A stretch of DNA of 64,000 nucleotides, from NCBI RefSeq assembly GCF_003352085.1, contig NZ_CP025804.1, positions 806,001 through 870,000 on the forward strand, in the 5' to 3' direction. The position numbers and the translations under genes were made by a program. Origin of the DNA: Sulfitobacter sp. SK012 (GTDB lineage: Bacteria; Pseudomonadota; Alphaproteobacteria; Rhodobacterales; Rhodobacteraceae). This document shows, piece after piece, positions 23,492 to 32,991 of the stretch (its first letter is position 1; the number at the start of each line of letters is the position of its first letter). The notes beneath the pieces are model-generated. The model was not told the origin of the DNA and did no database searches. It saw only the letters and a program-made list of their open reading frames with translations.

Positions 23492-26400
23492 ATGGCGCGC
23501 GATATCCCCCAGGCCGCTGGTGGGCTTTTGTCCTATTTCACACGGCACCGAACGGCCGCGAACCTGCTTTTGGTCTTGTTGCTGGTGGCAGGTGTTTCTG
23601 CAGCACCCATTATGCGGACGCAGTTTTTTCCTGATGTGATCGTCGACAATGTGACGGTTTCAACCGTCTGGGAAGGCGCGGGTGCCGAAGATGTGGACGC
23701 TGCGATTGCGCAGGTACTTGGAACGGCCCTTTTGGGATTGGAGGGCGTGGAATCCTCGACCAGCTCGGCGCGCGAAGGGCGCGGGAGCATCACGCTTGAG
23801 TTTGAGCCCGGCTGGGACATGGCGCGCGCGGCCGCGGATGTGCAGACGGCTGTGGACGGAATTACCAGCCTGCCCGAGGAAGCTGAGGATCCTGTTGTTC
23901 GCCGAGGGGCTTGGCGTGACCGGGTGACAGATGTTGTGATTACGGGGCCGATTGATCCCGCGCAACTGGGGCGCTTTGCTGATGAGCTGGTGACGCGGCT
24001 GTTTGCTCAGGGCGTGACGCGCACCACGATCCAAGGGGTTGCTGCCCCGCAGACGATTGTCGAAGTGCCGTCGGCCAAATTGATTGGCTATGACATCAGC
24101 ATGGCACAGATCGCAGCGGTCATTGCCGAAGAGGTTGATGCGGATCCTGCGGGGGATGTGGCAGGGGCCAATGCGCGTGTGCGCACAGGCACGGCCAAGC
24201 GCAGCGCGCAAGAAATCGAAGGGATTGTGCTTCGGTCAAACCCGGACGGATCGGCTTTGACTGTGGGCGATGTGGCGTCCGTGACCGTCGGAGAAGTGGA
24301 CCGCGACAAAAGATATTTCGTAGGCGATGATCCGGCGATGTCGGTGCGGGTTGACCGCTCCAACGGGGGCGACGCGATTGCCATTCAGCAAAAGGTCGAA
24401 GAGGTCGCGGCAGAACTCGAAGCCAGCCTGCCAGCGGCTGTTTCAGTTGAGCTGATCCGGACACGATCAGCGGCGATCAGTGGGCGTCTCGATCTGTTGA
24501 TCGGCAACGGTTTGATGGGGCTGGGTCTGGTCTTAGCGCTGCTGTTTTTGTTTCTCAACTTTTGGACTGCGTTCTGGGTGGCTGCGGGGATACCTGTCGC
24601 CATGGGGGCCGCGATTGCGTTGATGTACGCGGGTGGCCTCACGATCAATATGATCTCGCTGTTTGGCCTAATCATCACGCTGGGCATTGTGGTGGATGAC
24701 GCGATTGTGGTGGGCGAACACGCTGATCACCGCTTTCGCACGCTTGGGGTCAACGCGATGGAGGCTGCTGAGGGTGCAGCACAGCGCATGGCCATGCCGG
24801 TTTTTGCCGCGACACTGACCACAATTATTGCCTTCTTTGGGCTTGTGATTGTGGGCGGGCGATTTGGCGATCTGATCAAGGATATACCCTTTACGGTGAT
24901 CGCAGTTTTGGTCGCGTCGCTGGTCGAGTGTTTCTTGATTCTGCCGCATCATATGGCCCACGCCATGCGGTCGGCGCGCAAAGAACATTGGTATGATTTG
25001 CCAAGCCGCGTGGTCAATCGCGGCTTTGACTGGGTGCGCGAACGCTTGTTCCGCCCGTTTATGGCAGGGGTGGTCATGGCGCGCTACGCTGTGTTGGCCG
25101 GGGTGACTGTCGTCTTGGCTAGCCAAGTGGCCCTTTTCATCAACGGCGATGTGCAATGGCGGTTCTTTAACGCACCCGAGCGCGGCTCGGTTACTGGTAA
25201 TTTCGCGATGGTCGAAGGGGCAAGCCGCGCCGATACGCTGGAGATGATGCGCGAAATGCAACGCGCGACCGAGGCGCTGGGCGCAGAATATGCCGAGCGC
25301 TATGGGCTGAACCCTCTGGATTATGTGATGGCTCAAATCGGAGGTACCACGGGACGTGGCCTTGCAGGAGCGGAGAACAAGGATCGCGACCTGCTGGGCG
25401 GCATTTCAATTGAATTGATCGATGCGGATTTGCGACCTGAATACTCCAGCTTTGCTTTTGTAGGCGAGTTGCAAGACCGTGTTGTGAGCCACCCATTGGC
25501 CGAAACAGTAAGCTTTCGAGGATGGCGGTCTGGCCCCGGAGGGGATTCGCTATCAGTTCAATTTTTTGGCGCCGATACGCCGATACTCAAAGCGGCATCT
25601 GAGGATTTACAGACGGCCCTAAGGAACTACCCCGAAGTGAGCGCGGTGGAAGATAACCTTGCTTATGACAAGGAAGAACTGATCCTTGATCTTACGCCGC
25701 AGGGTCAGGCGCTGGGCTTTACCATCGATACGTTAGGGCGGGCTTTGCGCAACCGGTTGAGCGGTATCGAAGCGGCAACTTATCCAGATGGACCGCGATC
25801 AGCAGAAATCCGGGTGGAATTGCCTGAGGGCGAATTGACAGCAGATTTTCTGGACCGCACCCAGATGCGCACTCCAAACGGGGCCTATGTGGCGCTGGCG
25901 GATATTGTGAGCGTGGAACGGCGCACCGGCTTTAGCACGGTGGGGCGCGAAAACGGCATTCGTTTGATTTCAGTCACGGGTGACATCTCAGAAGACGACC
26001 CCGCGCGGGCGGCCCTAATCACCGCAGAGCTGCAAGAAGAAATCCTGCCGCGTATCGCATCGGAACGTCAGGTTGAGTTTCGTTTGGCCGGGTTGAGTGA
26101 GCAAGAAGATACATTCCTAAGCGATGCGCTGACGGGCCTAATCTTGTGCCTGACGGGGATTTATCTGGTGTTGGCGTGGGTCTTTGGCAGTTGGACACGG
26201 CCTATGGTGGTCTTGGCCATTGTGCCCTTTGGTCTGGTGGGGACGATCTATGGCCATGCGTATCATGATGTTCCGCTTAGCATGTTTACGGTAGTGGGTC
26301 TGCTGGGGATGACTGGCATTATCATCAACGATTCAATCGTGCTGGTGACCACGATTGATGAGTATGGGGCTGAACGGGGACTGATCCCGTCGATTATTGA

Positions 26401-26893
26401 TGGCGCAGCGGATCGATTGCGGCCTGTGATGTTGACGACGATGACGACCGTTCTGGGGCTGGCTCCGCTGCTTAACGAACAAAGCCAGCAGGCGCAGTTC
26501 TTGAAGCCGACAGTGATCACACTGGTCTACGGGCTTGGCTTTGGCTTGGTGTTGGTGCTGTTGGTGGTGCCGGCGCTGATTGCCGTGCAGCATGATGTGT
26601 CGCGCCAGATCACGGCAATGCGCCGAGCGATACGGGGGCCCATTGCCGGTCTTCGGGTTGGTCTGGCCGCACTTTGGGTTTTGATCCTGGGGTGGGGGGG
26701 CGTGACCCTGGCTTTTGCAGGCTGGAACGGCGCGATCTACCCGCCACTTACCGCCGCGGTGCCGATGCTGGCGGGGATGTCTGCGATGGGCGGCGCAATG
26801 TTGGCGTTTGTGACAGGTGCGGCGGTGATTGCCTTGGCTGGCTATATAATCGGGGCACTCAGCTACGTGATGTCGGCGCGGCGGGCTGCTTAA
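23492..26893 (+). CDS. RND efflux permease (AcrB/MexF-like) with extra C-terminal helices
   Basis: Proton-driven inner-membrane efflux transporter of 1133 aa. TM1 is near residue 25, two large periplasmic loops follow TM1 and TM7, and the proton-relay helix has GIVVDDAIVVGEHADHR (about 396-412) with the paired aspartates. The second helix bundle (about 880-1045) includes TGIIINDSIVLVTT. After the usual end (about 1045) there are some 90 further residues with three more hydrophobic segments. Substrate unknown. It forms an operon with the adaptor and meets the convergent DsbD-like gene with a four-base overlap. Confidence 0.92.
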   Translation: MARDIPQAAGGLLSYFTRHRTAANLLLVLLLVAGVSAAPIMRTQFFPDVIVDNVTVSTVWEGAGAEDVDAAIAQVLGTALLGLEGVESSTSSAREGRGSITLEFEPGWDMARAAADVQTAVDGITSLPEEAEDPVVRRGAWRDRVTDVVITGPIDPAQLGRFADELVTRLFAQGVTRTTIQGVAAPQTIVEVPSAKLIGYDISMAQIAAVIAEEVDADPAGDVAGANARVRTGTAKRSAQEIEGIVLRSNPDGSALTVGDVASVTVGEVDRDKRYFVGDDPAMSVRVDRSNGGDAIAIQQKVEEVAAELEASLPAAVSVELIRTRSAAISGRLDLLIGNGLMGLGLVLALLFLFLNFWTAFWVAAGIPVAMGAAIALMYAGGLTINMISLFGLIITLGIVVDDAIVVGEHADHRFRTLGVNAMEAAEGAAQRMAMPVFAATLTTIIAFFGLVIVGGRFGDLIKDIPFTVIAVLVASLVECFLILPHHMAHAMRSARKEHWYDLPSRVVNRGFDWVRERLFRPFMAGVVMARYAVLAGVTVVLASQVALFINGDVQWRFFNAPERGSVTGNFAMVEGASRADTLEMMREMQRATEALGAEYAERYGLNPLDYVMAQIGGTTGRGLAGAENKDRDLLGGISIELIDADLRPEYSSFAFVGELQDRVVSHPLAETVSFRGWRSGPGGDSLSVQFFGADTPILKAASEDLQTALRNYPEVSAVEDNLAYDKEELILDLTPQGQALGFTIDTLGRALRNRLSGIEAATYPDGPRSAEIRVELPEGELTADFLDRTQMRTPNGAYVALADIVSVERRTGFSTVGRENGIRLISVTGDISEDDPARAALITAELQEEILPRIASERQVEFRLAGLSEQEDTFLSDALTGLILCLTGIYLVLAWVFGSWTRPMVVLAIVPFGLVGTIYGHAYHDVPLSMFTVVGLLGMTGIIINDSIVLVTTIDEYGAERGLIPSIIDGAADRLRPVMLTTMTTVLGLAPLLNEQSQQAQFLKPTVITLVYGLGFGLVLVLLVVPALIAVQHDVSRQITAMRRAIRGPIAGLRVGLAALWVLILGWGGVTLAFAGWNGAIYPPLTAAVPMLAGMSAMGGAMLAFVTGAAVIALAGYIIGALSYVMSARRAA

Positions 26894-27693
26894 CCGGCGC
26901 TGCACCCGATGATATCAACGGCCCGGTTCTGACCTAAAACGGTAAAGCGGATGGCCGAGCGATCAAGCGATGCGCTCCCGGTTGAGGGCACCATATCCGC
27001 CACGGCGCGCAGGGTGTTGCCTTGACGGCTCGTATCCGCTTCGCTGACCCAGAAGCCCGGGCGTCCAGCCTCGATTACGACAACTTCGTCGGACCCGGTG
27101 GAAGGGAGGCTGATGTCGGCCGTGATTTCTAACCCACCGTCTTTGGGACGCAGGCTGCATGTAACGCCGCGCGCACCAGCTTCTGATCCTGAATAGGGGC
27201 GCTGTGCGAGGGCGGCGGCAATGGCCGGTATTGGCTTTGCATCGGTAGCGTCCAGAATTGCGGTGATTTTGAGTGTCTCTGGTATGCAAATGTCGCTGCA
27301 CACACCGATATCCATGCTCAGCTTGATATCGACGGGTTTACCGTCCACCTTTGGCTTCACATGCAAGGGCAAGATCAGTTGGTCGTGATACCCAATTGAG
27401 CGCATGCCGTTTTGGTTAAATACCTCAGGTGTGGGCCAAGTGATACCAACCCCGGCCAGATTGCGCGAACCGGACCAGTCAAACTCTGGCGGGATGCCCG
27501 CGTCGCCGGGCGCGCGCCAATAGGTTTTCCAACCCGGCGCAAGCGTCAGGCGCAAAGCGGTGATCTGGGTGCCGTCAGCTTGACGCCAACCTTGGATCAC
27601 ATCGGCAGAAATCGGGGCACCTTTGGACCCGTCAGATTGCGCAAGCGCAGGGGGTGCCACCATAAGGGCCAGTGAGATGAGCATTTTCAACAT
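26890..27693 (-). CDS. periplasmic DsbD N-terminal-domain-like protein
   Basis: Exported protein of 267 aa with a Sec signal peptide ending near ALAQS (about 19). The body matches the N-terminal thiol-accepting domain of DsbD: the APGWKTYWRAPGDAGIPP motif (about 50-67) and a cysteine pair in GVCSDICIP (about 135-143). In DsbD this domain passes electrons from the membrane part to substrates; here it stands alone, without membrane or thioredoxin domains. Such stand-alone forms are seen in alphaproteobacteria. It is monocistronic as far as can be judged and convergent with the RND permease. Confidence 0.82.
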   Translation of the reverse strand: MLKMLISLALMVAPPALAQSDGSKGAPISADVIQGWRQADGTQITALRLTLAPGWKTYWRAPGDAGIPPEFDWSGSRNLAGVGITWPTPEVFNQNGMRSIGYHDQLILPLHVKPKVDGKPVDIKLSMDIGVCSDICIPETLKITAILDATDAKPIPAIAAALAQRPYSGSEAGARGVTCSLRPKDGGLEITADISLPSTGSDEVVVIEAGRPGFWVSEADTSRQGNTLRAVADMVPSTGSASLDRSAIRFTVLGQNRAVDIIGCSAG

Positions 27694-27799
27694 ACCACTT
27701 TCATGGGCTTAGATGGAGCACTTGCCAAGTCACAATCGGGTCAGCCATGTTTCGCTGATCCCTGTTGCGAAGTCGCCTTGAGGTCGCCAATGTAGCGGC

Positions 27800-28381
27800 A
27801 TGAGCAAGGGTGATTTGCAAACAGACATGGACCTCACCGGGCAGTTGCTGGTGGCAATGCCGGGTATGGGCGATCCCCGGTTTGAGCGATCCGTGATCTA
27901 TATCTGCTCTTATTCTGACGAAGGGGCGATGGGGCTTATTGTTAATAAGTCGATGCCTGATCTGCGCCTGTCTGATGTGCTTGACCGGTTGGAGATCAAC
28001 CTACCAAAAGGGCCACGCGATATGGTTGTGCGTATTGGTGGGCCTGTGGAATCGGGGCGCGGGTTTGTGCTGCATTCAGACGAATACCGATCCAAGCTAA
28101 AGTCGCTGCATATCGCCGATGGCTTTGCAATGACGGCAACTCAGGACATTCTGGAAGACATGGCCGAGGGTGCGGGCCCCGCGCAGGCGTTGTTTTTGTT
28201 GGGCTATGCAGGATGGGGGCCCGGTCAATTGGAGCGTGAGATTGGTCAGAACGGTTGGCTGACCTGTCCCGCAGATACCGATCTGGTGTTTGCGACCAAG
28301 GATCGGCTGAAATGGCAATCGGCGTTGACTTCAATCGGCATTGACCCTTTGGGGCTATCGTCCGCCGCAGGTCGGGCTTAG
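27800..28381 (+). CDS. YqgE/AlgH family protein
   Basis: A 193-residue cytoplasmic protein of the YqgE/AlgH family, recognised by [19 protein letters not shown] (about 16-34), the GLIVNKSM element (about 45-52) and [14 protein letters not shown] (about 134-147). Its molecular function is not settled; AlgH affects alginate regulation in Pseudomonas. It runs alone and overlaps the convergent Sua5 gene by four bases at the 3' end. Confidence 0.92.
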   Translation: MSKGDLQTDMDLTGQLLVAMPGMGDPRFERSVIYICSYSDEGAMGLIVNKSMPDLRLSDVLDRLEINLPKGPRDMVVRIGGPVESGRGFVLHSDEYRSKLKSLHIADGFAMTATQDILEDMAEGAGPAQALFLLGYAGWGPGQLEREIGQNGWLTCPADTDLVFATKDRLKWQSALTSIGIDPLGLSSAAGRA

Positions 28382-29319
28382 CGCGGAGCCGCCGCGCGGC
28401 GTAGGCGGTCGTTGATCGCAGCACCCAACCCGTGACCTGGTATTCTTGCGACCGCGATAGGGCGGTTATGTGCATCAAGCTGGTGCAAATGATCAAACAG
28501 ATTGGCTGCCGCTTGTACAAGATCGCCAGAGGGCGACAGCGTCAGATCGCCGTGTATGGCGCCAAAACCCAGCATCATTTCGTCGCCCGTGGGCGCTTCG
28601 GCGTTCAGCCGAACAGTGCCGCGTGGTGCGTAATGCGATGCTAGCTGTCCCGGTGCGGTGATGGCTGCGGTGTCAGGAAGGGCAAGCGGCGCGCCAAGGG
28701 CTGCCTCAATCGCCTCGCGTGGCAAGCCGCCGGCGCGTAGCAGTGTTGGCGTCGAGGTCGTAAGGCCAATGATGGTGCTTTCCAGCCCTACGGAACAGGG
28801 ACCATCATCGACGATTGCTGCTATTCTGCCATCTAGGCCTGCGTGAACATGGGTGGCTGATGTGGGGCTGATCCGACCTGAGGGATTGGCCGAGGGAGCC
28901 GCAAGCGGACCACCAAAACTTTGCAGCAAACGCTGTGCAGTCGAGTGTGCAGGCACCCGCAGGGCAACGGATTGAAGGCCAGCGGTGACCAGCGAAGACA
29001 GTCCGTGATCTGCGGCAAGCGGCAGCACCAAGGTTAAGGGGCCGGGCCAGAAGGCGCTGGCCAGAATGTCTGCGGCGTCTGACCATTGGCCGTAGGTTTG
29101 CGCGACATCTGCACTTGGGACATGCACGATCAAAGGATTGAAGCTGGGACGGCCTTTGGCTGCGTAAATCCCTGCAACTGCTTCACCGTTGCGCGCGTCA
29201 CCACCAAGCCCGTATACCGTCTCAGTTGGGAAGGCGACATGGTGACCCGCGCGCAGCAATGCGGCCGCTTGGGCAATCCCGGCGTCATCCGAGGGTAGCA
29301 TTTGGGTTGTTTGATCCAT
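28378..29319 (-). CDS. L-threonylcarbamoyladenylate synthase (Sua5 form)
   Basis: Makes threonylcarbamoyl-AMP from threonine, bicarbonate and ATP for the t6A modification of ANN-decoding tRNAs. The 313-residue protein has the YrdC-type domain ([13 protein letters not shown] about 30-42, and [14 protein letters not shown] about 54-67, with the KxR and SxN elements) plus a C-terminal Sua5 domain of about 100 residues, joined through [15 protein letters not shown] (about 223-237). This makes it Sua5-like (TsaC2) rather than the short TsaC. Other t6A genes (tsaB, D, E) are not in the window. Confidence 0.93.
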   Translation of the reverse strand: MDQTTQMLPSDDAGIAQAAALLRAGHHVAFPTETVYGLGGDARNGEAVAGIYAAKGRPSFNPLIVHVPSADVAQTYGQWSDAADILASAFWPGPLTLVLPLAADHGLSSLVTAGLQSVALRVPAHSTAQRLLQSFGGPLAAPSANPSGRISPTSATHVHAGLDGRIAAIVDDGPCSVGLESTIIGLTTSTPTLLRAGGLPREAIEAALGAPLALPDTAAITAPGQLASHYAPRGTVRLNAEAPTGDEMMLGFGAIHGDLTLSPSGDLVQAAANLFDHLHQLDAHNRPIAVARIPGHGLGAAINDRLRRAAAPR

Positions 29320-29495
29320 CGCTTAATCCTTAGGCGGCCTAATATTACCCGGCCAATTGACGCCGCGTTTCGTATTGCAGTGCGGTGCGCGCCACTTCAT
29401 CTTAACAAACAGGAGCGCCTGCCCATATCAGGGACTTTGCCATGTTGCCAAGCGCTGCCCGGCCTATTGTGGCCAACTAATTAAGGAGAGACCCG
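29320..29495. other. intergenic region between divergent Sua5 and acyl-CoA dehydrogenase genes
   Basis: A 176-base gap that should hold both promoters. I see a good ribosome site (TAAGGAGAG) just before 29496 but no clear operator, terminator or small ORF. Confidence 0.5.
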
Positions 29496-31211
29496 ATGCC
29501 GTACCGCGCCGCTGTGGATGATTTCAACTTTCTGTTCGACCATGTGGTTGGGCTGGAGCAGGTGCGCCAGACAGAGCGTTTTGCCGAGGCGAGCGATGAT
29601 GTGACCCGTGCCATCATAACCGAAGCAGGCAAACTTTGCGATGAAGTGCTGGCACCGTTGCAGCGCAATGGCGATCTGGAGCCTGCTCGGTTGGAGAATG
29701 GCGTTGTGCGTACCTCGCCGGGATTCAGTGGTGGTCACGCGGCGATTGCGGATGGGGGCTGGATCGGGATGGCGGCAGATCCTGAGTTTGGCGGAATGGG
29801 CCTGCCGATGACGCTGACAAGTGCCGTCAACGAGATGATGTCGGGCGCGTGCCTGTCGCTGCAACTGGCCCCGCTGATGAGCCAAGGTCAGATTGAGGCG
29901 TTGGAGCATCATGCGTCGGATGCGATCAAAGAGCTGTATCTTCCCAAGCTGATTTCTGGCGAGTGGACTGGCACGATGAACCTGACCGAACCGCAGGCCG
30001 GATCGGACGTTGGTGCCTTGTCGTCCAAGGCGTCGGACAATGGCGATGGCACCTACGCGGTGTCTGGCCAGAAAATCTATATCAGCTGGGGGGACAATGA
30101 TTTCTCTGGCAATGTTTGCCATTTGGTGTTGGCACGGTTGCCGGGCGCACCTGAGGGAACCAAAGGGATCAGCCTGTTCTTGGTGCCCAAGCTCATCCCT
30201 GATTCAGATGGCAATCCCGGTAAGCGTAACAGCCTGAGCGTGGTAAGCCTTGAGCATAAGATGGGCCTGCACGGATCGCCCACCGCAATCATGCAATATG
30301 ATAATGCCACCGGTTGGATGGTCGGCCCCGAGCAAGGCGGCATGGCAGCGATGTTCACGATGATGAACAACGCGCGGCTGGGCGTTGGCGGCCAAGGGAT
30401 CGGCGTGGCGGAGGCGGCGTACCAACATGCGCTGGCCTATGCGCAGGACCGCAAGCAGGGGCGTACGGCGCTGGAAGGCGGGACCGGGACGATCTTGGAT
30501 CATGCGGATGTGCGGCGGATGCTGACCACCATGAAGGCCGAGATTTTTGGCGCGCGCGCGATTGCGCTGAGCTGTGCTGTGGCGATTGATATGGGCAACG
30601 CGACAGGAGATGCCGCGTGGAAAGCCCGCGCGGCATTGCTGACGCCAATTTCTAAGGCGTTCGGTACTGATATGGGCATCGCGATGTCTGAGGTAGGTGT
30701 GCAAATCCATGGTGGCATGGGATTTATTGAAGAAACCGGTGCTGCGCAATTTTGCCGCGATGTGCGGGTCACTGCGATTTATGAGGGCACCAATGGCATT
30801 CAGGCGATGGACCTTGTTGCGCGCAAGATGATGGACGGTGGCGAAGCCGCGATGCGCCTGTTGGATGAAATTCAAGCTGATGCCGAAGACGCCCGCGAGA
30901 CGTTTCCCAAAATGACCGATGCGGTCTGGCAGGCAAGCGAGTCTCTGCGCGAGGCAACCGAATGGATGGTCGCGCAAAGCGATTTGCAGGTCCGGTTTGC
31001 AGGTGCTGTGCCCTATCTGAAAGCATTTGCGCGGGTGTTGGGCGGCCATCTGCATCTGACAGCTGCGATGGCGGCTAAGGGCAGCGCGCGCGAAAAATTG
31101 GCGCGGTTCTACATTGAACGGTTGTTGCCCGAGCATGTGGGTCTTTTGGCCCATGCGCAGGCGGGGGCGGATGGCCTGTTTGCACTTTCAGCAGAAGAGC
31201 TGGCCGCCTGA
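29496..31211 (+). CDS. acyl-CoA dehydrogenase, DmdC-like
   Basis: FAD-dependent acyl-CoA dehydrogenase of 571 aa, about 190 residues longer than ordinary members because of N- and C-terminal extensions. This size and the opening MPYRAAVDDFNFLFDHV are those of the group that holds DmdC, 3-methylmercaptopropionyl-CoA dehydrogenase of DMSP breakdown. Motifs: MNLTEPQAGSDVGAL (about 159-173), NARLGVGGQG and VTAIYEGTNGIQAMDL (about 426-441) with the catalytic Glu. Several paralogues with other fatty-acyl substrates exist in roseobacters, so the substrate is open. It overlaps the MBL-fold gene by one base. Confidence 0.88.
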   Translation: MPYRAAVDDFNFLFDHVVGLEQVRQTERFAEASDDVTRAIITEAGKLCDEVLAPLQRNGDLEPARLENGVVRTSPGFSGGHAAIADGGWIGMAADPEFGGMGLPMTLTSAVNEMMSGACLSLQLAPLMSQGQIEALEHHASDAIKELYLPKLISGEWTGTMNLTEPQAGSDVGALSSKASDNGDGTYAVSGQKIYISWGDNDFSGNVCHLVLARLPGAPEGTKGISLFLVPKLIPDSDGNPGKRNSLSVVSLEHKMGLHGSPTAIMQYDNATGWMVGPEQGGMAAMFTMMNNARLGVGGQGIGVAEAAYQHALAYAQDRKQGRTALEGGTGTILDHADVRRMLTTMKAEIFGARAIALSCAVAIDMGNATGDAAWKARAALLTPISKAFGTDMGIAMSEVGVQIHGGMGFIEETGAAQFCRDVRVTAIYEGTNGIQAMDLVARKMMDGGEAAMRLLDEIQADAEDARETFPKMTDAVWQASESLREATEWMVAQSDLQVRFAGAVPYLKAFARVLGGHLHLTAAMAAKGSAREKLARFYIERLLPEHVGLLAHAQAGADGLFALSAEELAA

Positions 31212-32260
31212 TGGCTGACATCGCGCCTGCAGGCCTGCGTTATCCTTTTGACACGCCGCCTGTCGGGGCCGAAGCCGTTGAGGTCGCCCCAGGTGTCCTT
31301 TGGCTCCGATTGCCGCTGCCGATGAAGTTGGATCACGTCAATGTTTACGCGCTCGATGAAGGGGATCATTGGACGATCATCGATACGGGCTTTGCGTCAA
31401 AGAAATCCAAGGCCATCTGGTCCGAGATCATGGCCGGGCCACTGGCGGGAAAACCGGTGGGCCGGGTTGTCGTCACGCATCATCATCCTGATCATATTGG
31501 CCTTGCGGGCTGGTTTCAGACTGAACATGGCGCAGAGCTGATTACGACGCGCACCGCATGGCTGACTGCGCGGATGCTGACGCTTGATGAGCAGCCCGTT
31601 CCAAATGCCGAATCGTTAGCGTTTTACCGGTCCGCGGGCATGGAAGCCGCGATTTACGACAAGCGCGCGACGGAGCGGCCGTTTAACTTTGCCGATGTCG
31701 TCACCCGCATGCCGTTGGGCTATACCCGGATCAAGCAAGGCGACCAGATCACTATGGGCGGGCGCAATTGGGATGTTCATATCGGCAATGGTCATGCGCC
31801 AGAGCACGCGACGTTCTGGAGCCGAGATGACAATCTAGTGATTGCAGGTGACCAGATTTTATCCTCGATCAGCCCTAACATTGGCGTCTATGCGACCGAA
31901 CCGATGGCCGATCCCATTGGCGAATGGCTGGAGGCGTGCGAGCGGCTATCAATGCTGGCGCGGGCCGATCATCTGGTGCTGGGCGGGCATAAATTGCCCT
32001 TTACAGGCTTGCCCACACGCATGCGGCAGTTGATCGATAATCACCACAGCGCCCTCAAGCGTTTGTTGGCCTATCTCGATGAACCCAAAACAGCGGGGGA
32101 GTGTTTTTCCCCACTTTTCAAACGCGCCATTGGCGAAGGCGAATACGGCTTGGCGCTGGTGGAAGCTTTTGCGCACCTGAGCCATCTCCACCAAACGGGC
32201 CTTGCCACCCGGCAGTTGCGGGCGGATGGTGGTTGGGAATTCCAACGGAGCACCACATGA
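31211..32260 (+). CDS. MBL-fold metallo-hydrolase
   Basis: Metallo-beta-lactamase-fold hydrolase of 349 aa with the binuclear metal motif THHHPDHIGLAG (about 93-104), further metal ligands GNGHAPEH (about 195-202) and AGDQIL (about 215-220), and a C-terminal helical domain (about 265-345) like that of LACTB2-type or glyoxalase II-like thioesterases. The acyl-CoA dehydrogenase immediately upstream suggests a role as thioesterase in the same acyl-CoA pathway; this is inference. ATG overlaps the upstream stop by one base, and the end overlaps the DUF6173 gene by four. Confidence 0.85.
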   Translation: MADIAPAGLRYPFDTPPVGAEAVEVAPGVLWLRLPLPMKLDHVNVYALDEGDHWTIIDTGFASKKSKAIWSEIMAGPLAGKPVGRVVVTHHHPDHIGLAGWFQTEHGAELITTRTAWLTARMLTLDEQPVPNAESLAFYRSAGMEAAIYDKRATERPFNFADVVTRMPLGYTRIKQGDQITMGGRNWDVHIGNGHAPEHATFWSRDDNLVIAGDQILSSISPNIGVYATEPMADPIGEWLEACERLSMLARADHLVLGGHKLPFTGLPTRMRQLIDNHHSALKRLLAYLDEPKTAGECFSPLFKRAIGEGEYGLALVEAFAHLSHLHQTGLATRQLRADGGWEFQRSTT

Positions 32261-32727
32261 CAGACCAGATTAAGACCGCCGCTGAAGCGTTTGAGGCAGA
32301 TGCGCTGCCACGTGTGCATGAAGTCCATACGGACCCGGACAAGGCCAATGCCAGCAACGTTAAGGTGCCAAACGCCGTTGCTAACACGCCGGTCAAAAGT
32401 AAATCTCCGGCACAGTGGGCGTATGAGCGGGTGGTTCTCTATCTCAAGAAATTCGAAGAAGAGTTGGACGAAGACCACGAGGTTGCCATGGGGTTCACTG
32501 GCGCTGATGCGGGCGTGCTTCGGATCGAGGGTATGGGGTATTTTGATCCTGATGTACTGACATTTTACGGCACTGACCCGGCAGGTGGACGGATGCAACT
32601 GGTGCAACATGTCAGCCAGCTTAACGTTGTGCTGCGCGCGTTGCCCAAGGCCGTGCAAGAGGATGCACCGCGCCGGATCGGATTTCAGCTGGTTGAGGAC
32701 CTGGAACAGGATGCCAAGACCAGCTAG
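32257..32727 (+). CDS. DUF6173-like protein
   Basis: A 156-residue soluble protein; the long middle region (LKKFEEELDEDHEVAMGFTG, about 62-81) and the end (VQHVSQLNVVLRALPK) match what I recall as DUF6173, found with acyl-CoA or thiolase genes in alphaproteobacteria. It has no catalytic motif. ATG 32257 overlaps the MBL-fold stop; the frame opens at 32101, but that part shadows the upstream gene. Third gene of the acyl-CoA dehydrogenase operon. Function unknown. Confidence 0.72.
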   Translation: MTDQIKTAAEAFEADALPRVHEVHTDPDKANASNVKVPNAVANTPVKSKSPAQWAYERVVLYLKKFEEELDEDHEVAMGFTGADAGVLRIEGMGYFDPDVLTFYGTDPAGGRMQLVQHVSQLNVVLRALPKAVQEDAPRRIGFQLVEDLEQDAKTS

Positions 32728-32829
32728 GCGCGAATTGTCGCGCCAAGTTCGGCGTGACAAGGGCTAGCAAATGCCTTATCCAGCGAACATCAACAAACCT
32801 ATGCGACCCAGATCAAAGGACGACTTTTA

Positions 32830-32964
32830 ATGGCTGAGCACGAACACGGTTCTATGGATAGCACGACCCAGCAAAAAGTGTTTGATGGCTTTATGTCCTT
32901 TGTGACGAAGTCGGTGATCGTGATCCTGGTGATTCTTGTCGGTATGGCGATCTTTATTACCTAA
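32830..32964 (+). CDS. aa3-type cytochrome c oxidase subunit IV
   Basis: A 44-residue membrane peptide, too short for many gene finders. A soluble start (MAEHEHGSMDSTTQQKVFDG) is followed by one membrane helix (about 24-43) ending IFIT. This is the form of the bacterial aa3-type oxidase subunit IV, which packs against subunits I and III. The core subunits are not in the window. It stands 102 bases after the DUF6173 gene and 27 before a lipoprotein gene. Assignment rests on length, the FDGFMSFVTKS element and the single C-terminal helix. Confidence 0.85.
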   Translation: MAEHEHGSMDSTTQQKVFDGFMSFVTKSVIVILVILVGMAIFIT

Positions 32965-32991
32965 AATATTTGCATTGTCGGAGGACCTGTC

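Noticed and set aside
30204..31154. Minus-strand frame of 316 codons opposite the acyl-CoA dehydrogenase
   Set aside because: Composition of His, Arg and Cys typical of antisense shadows; no ribosome site or family motif.
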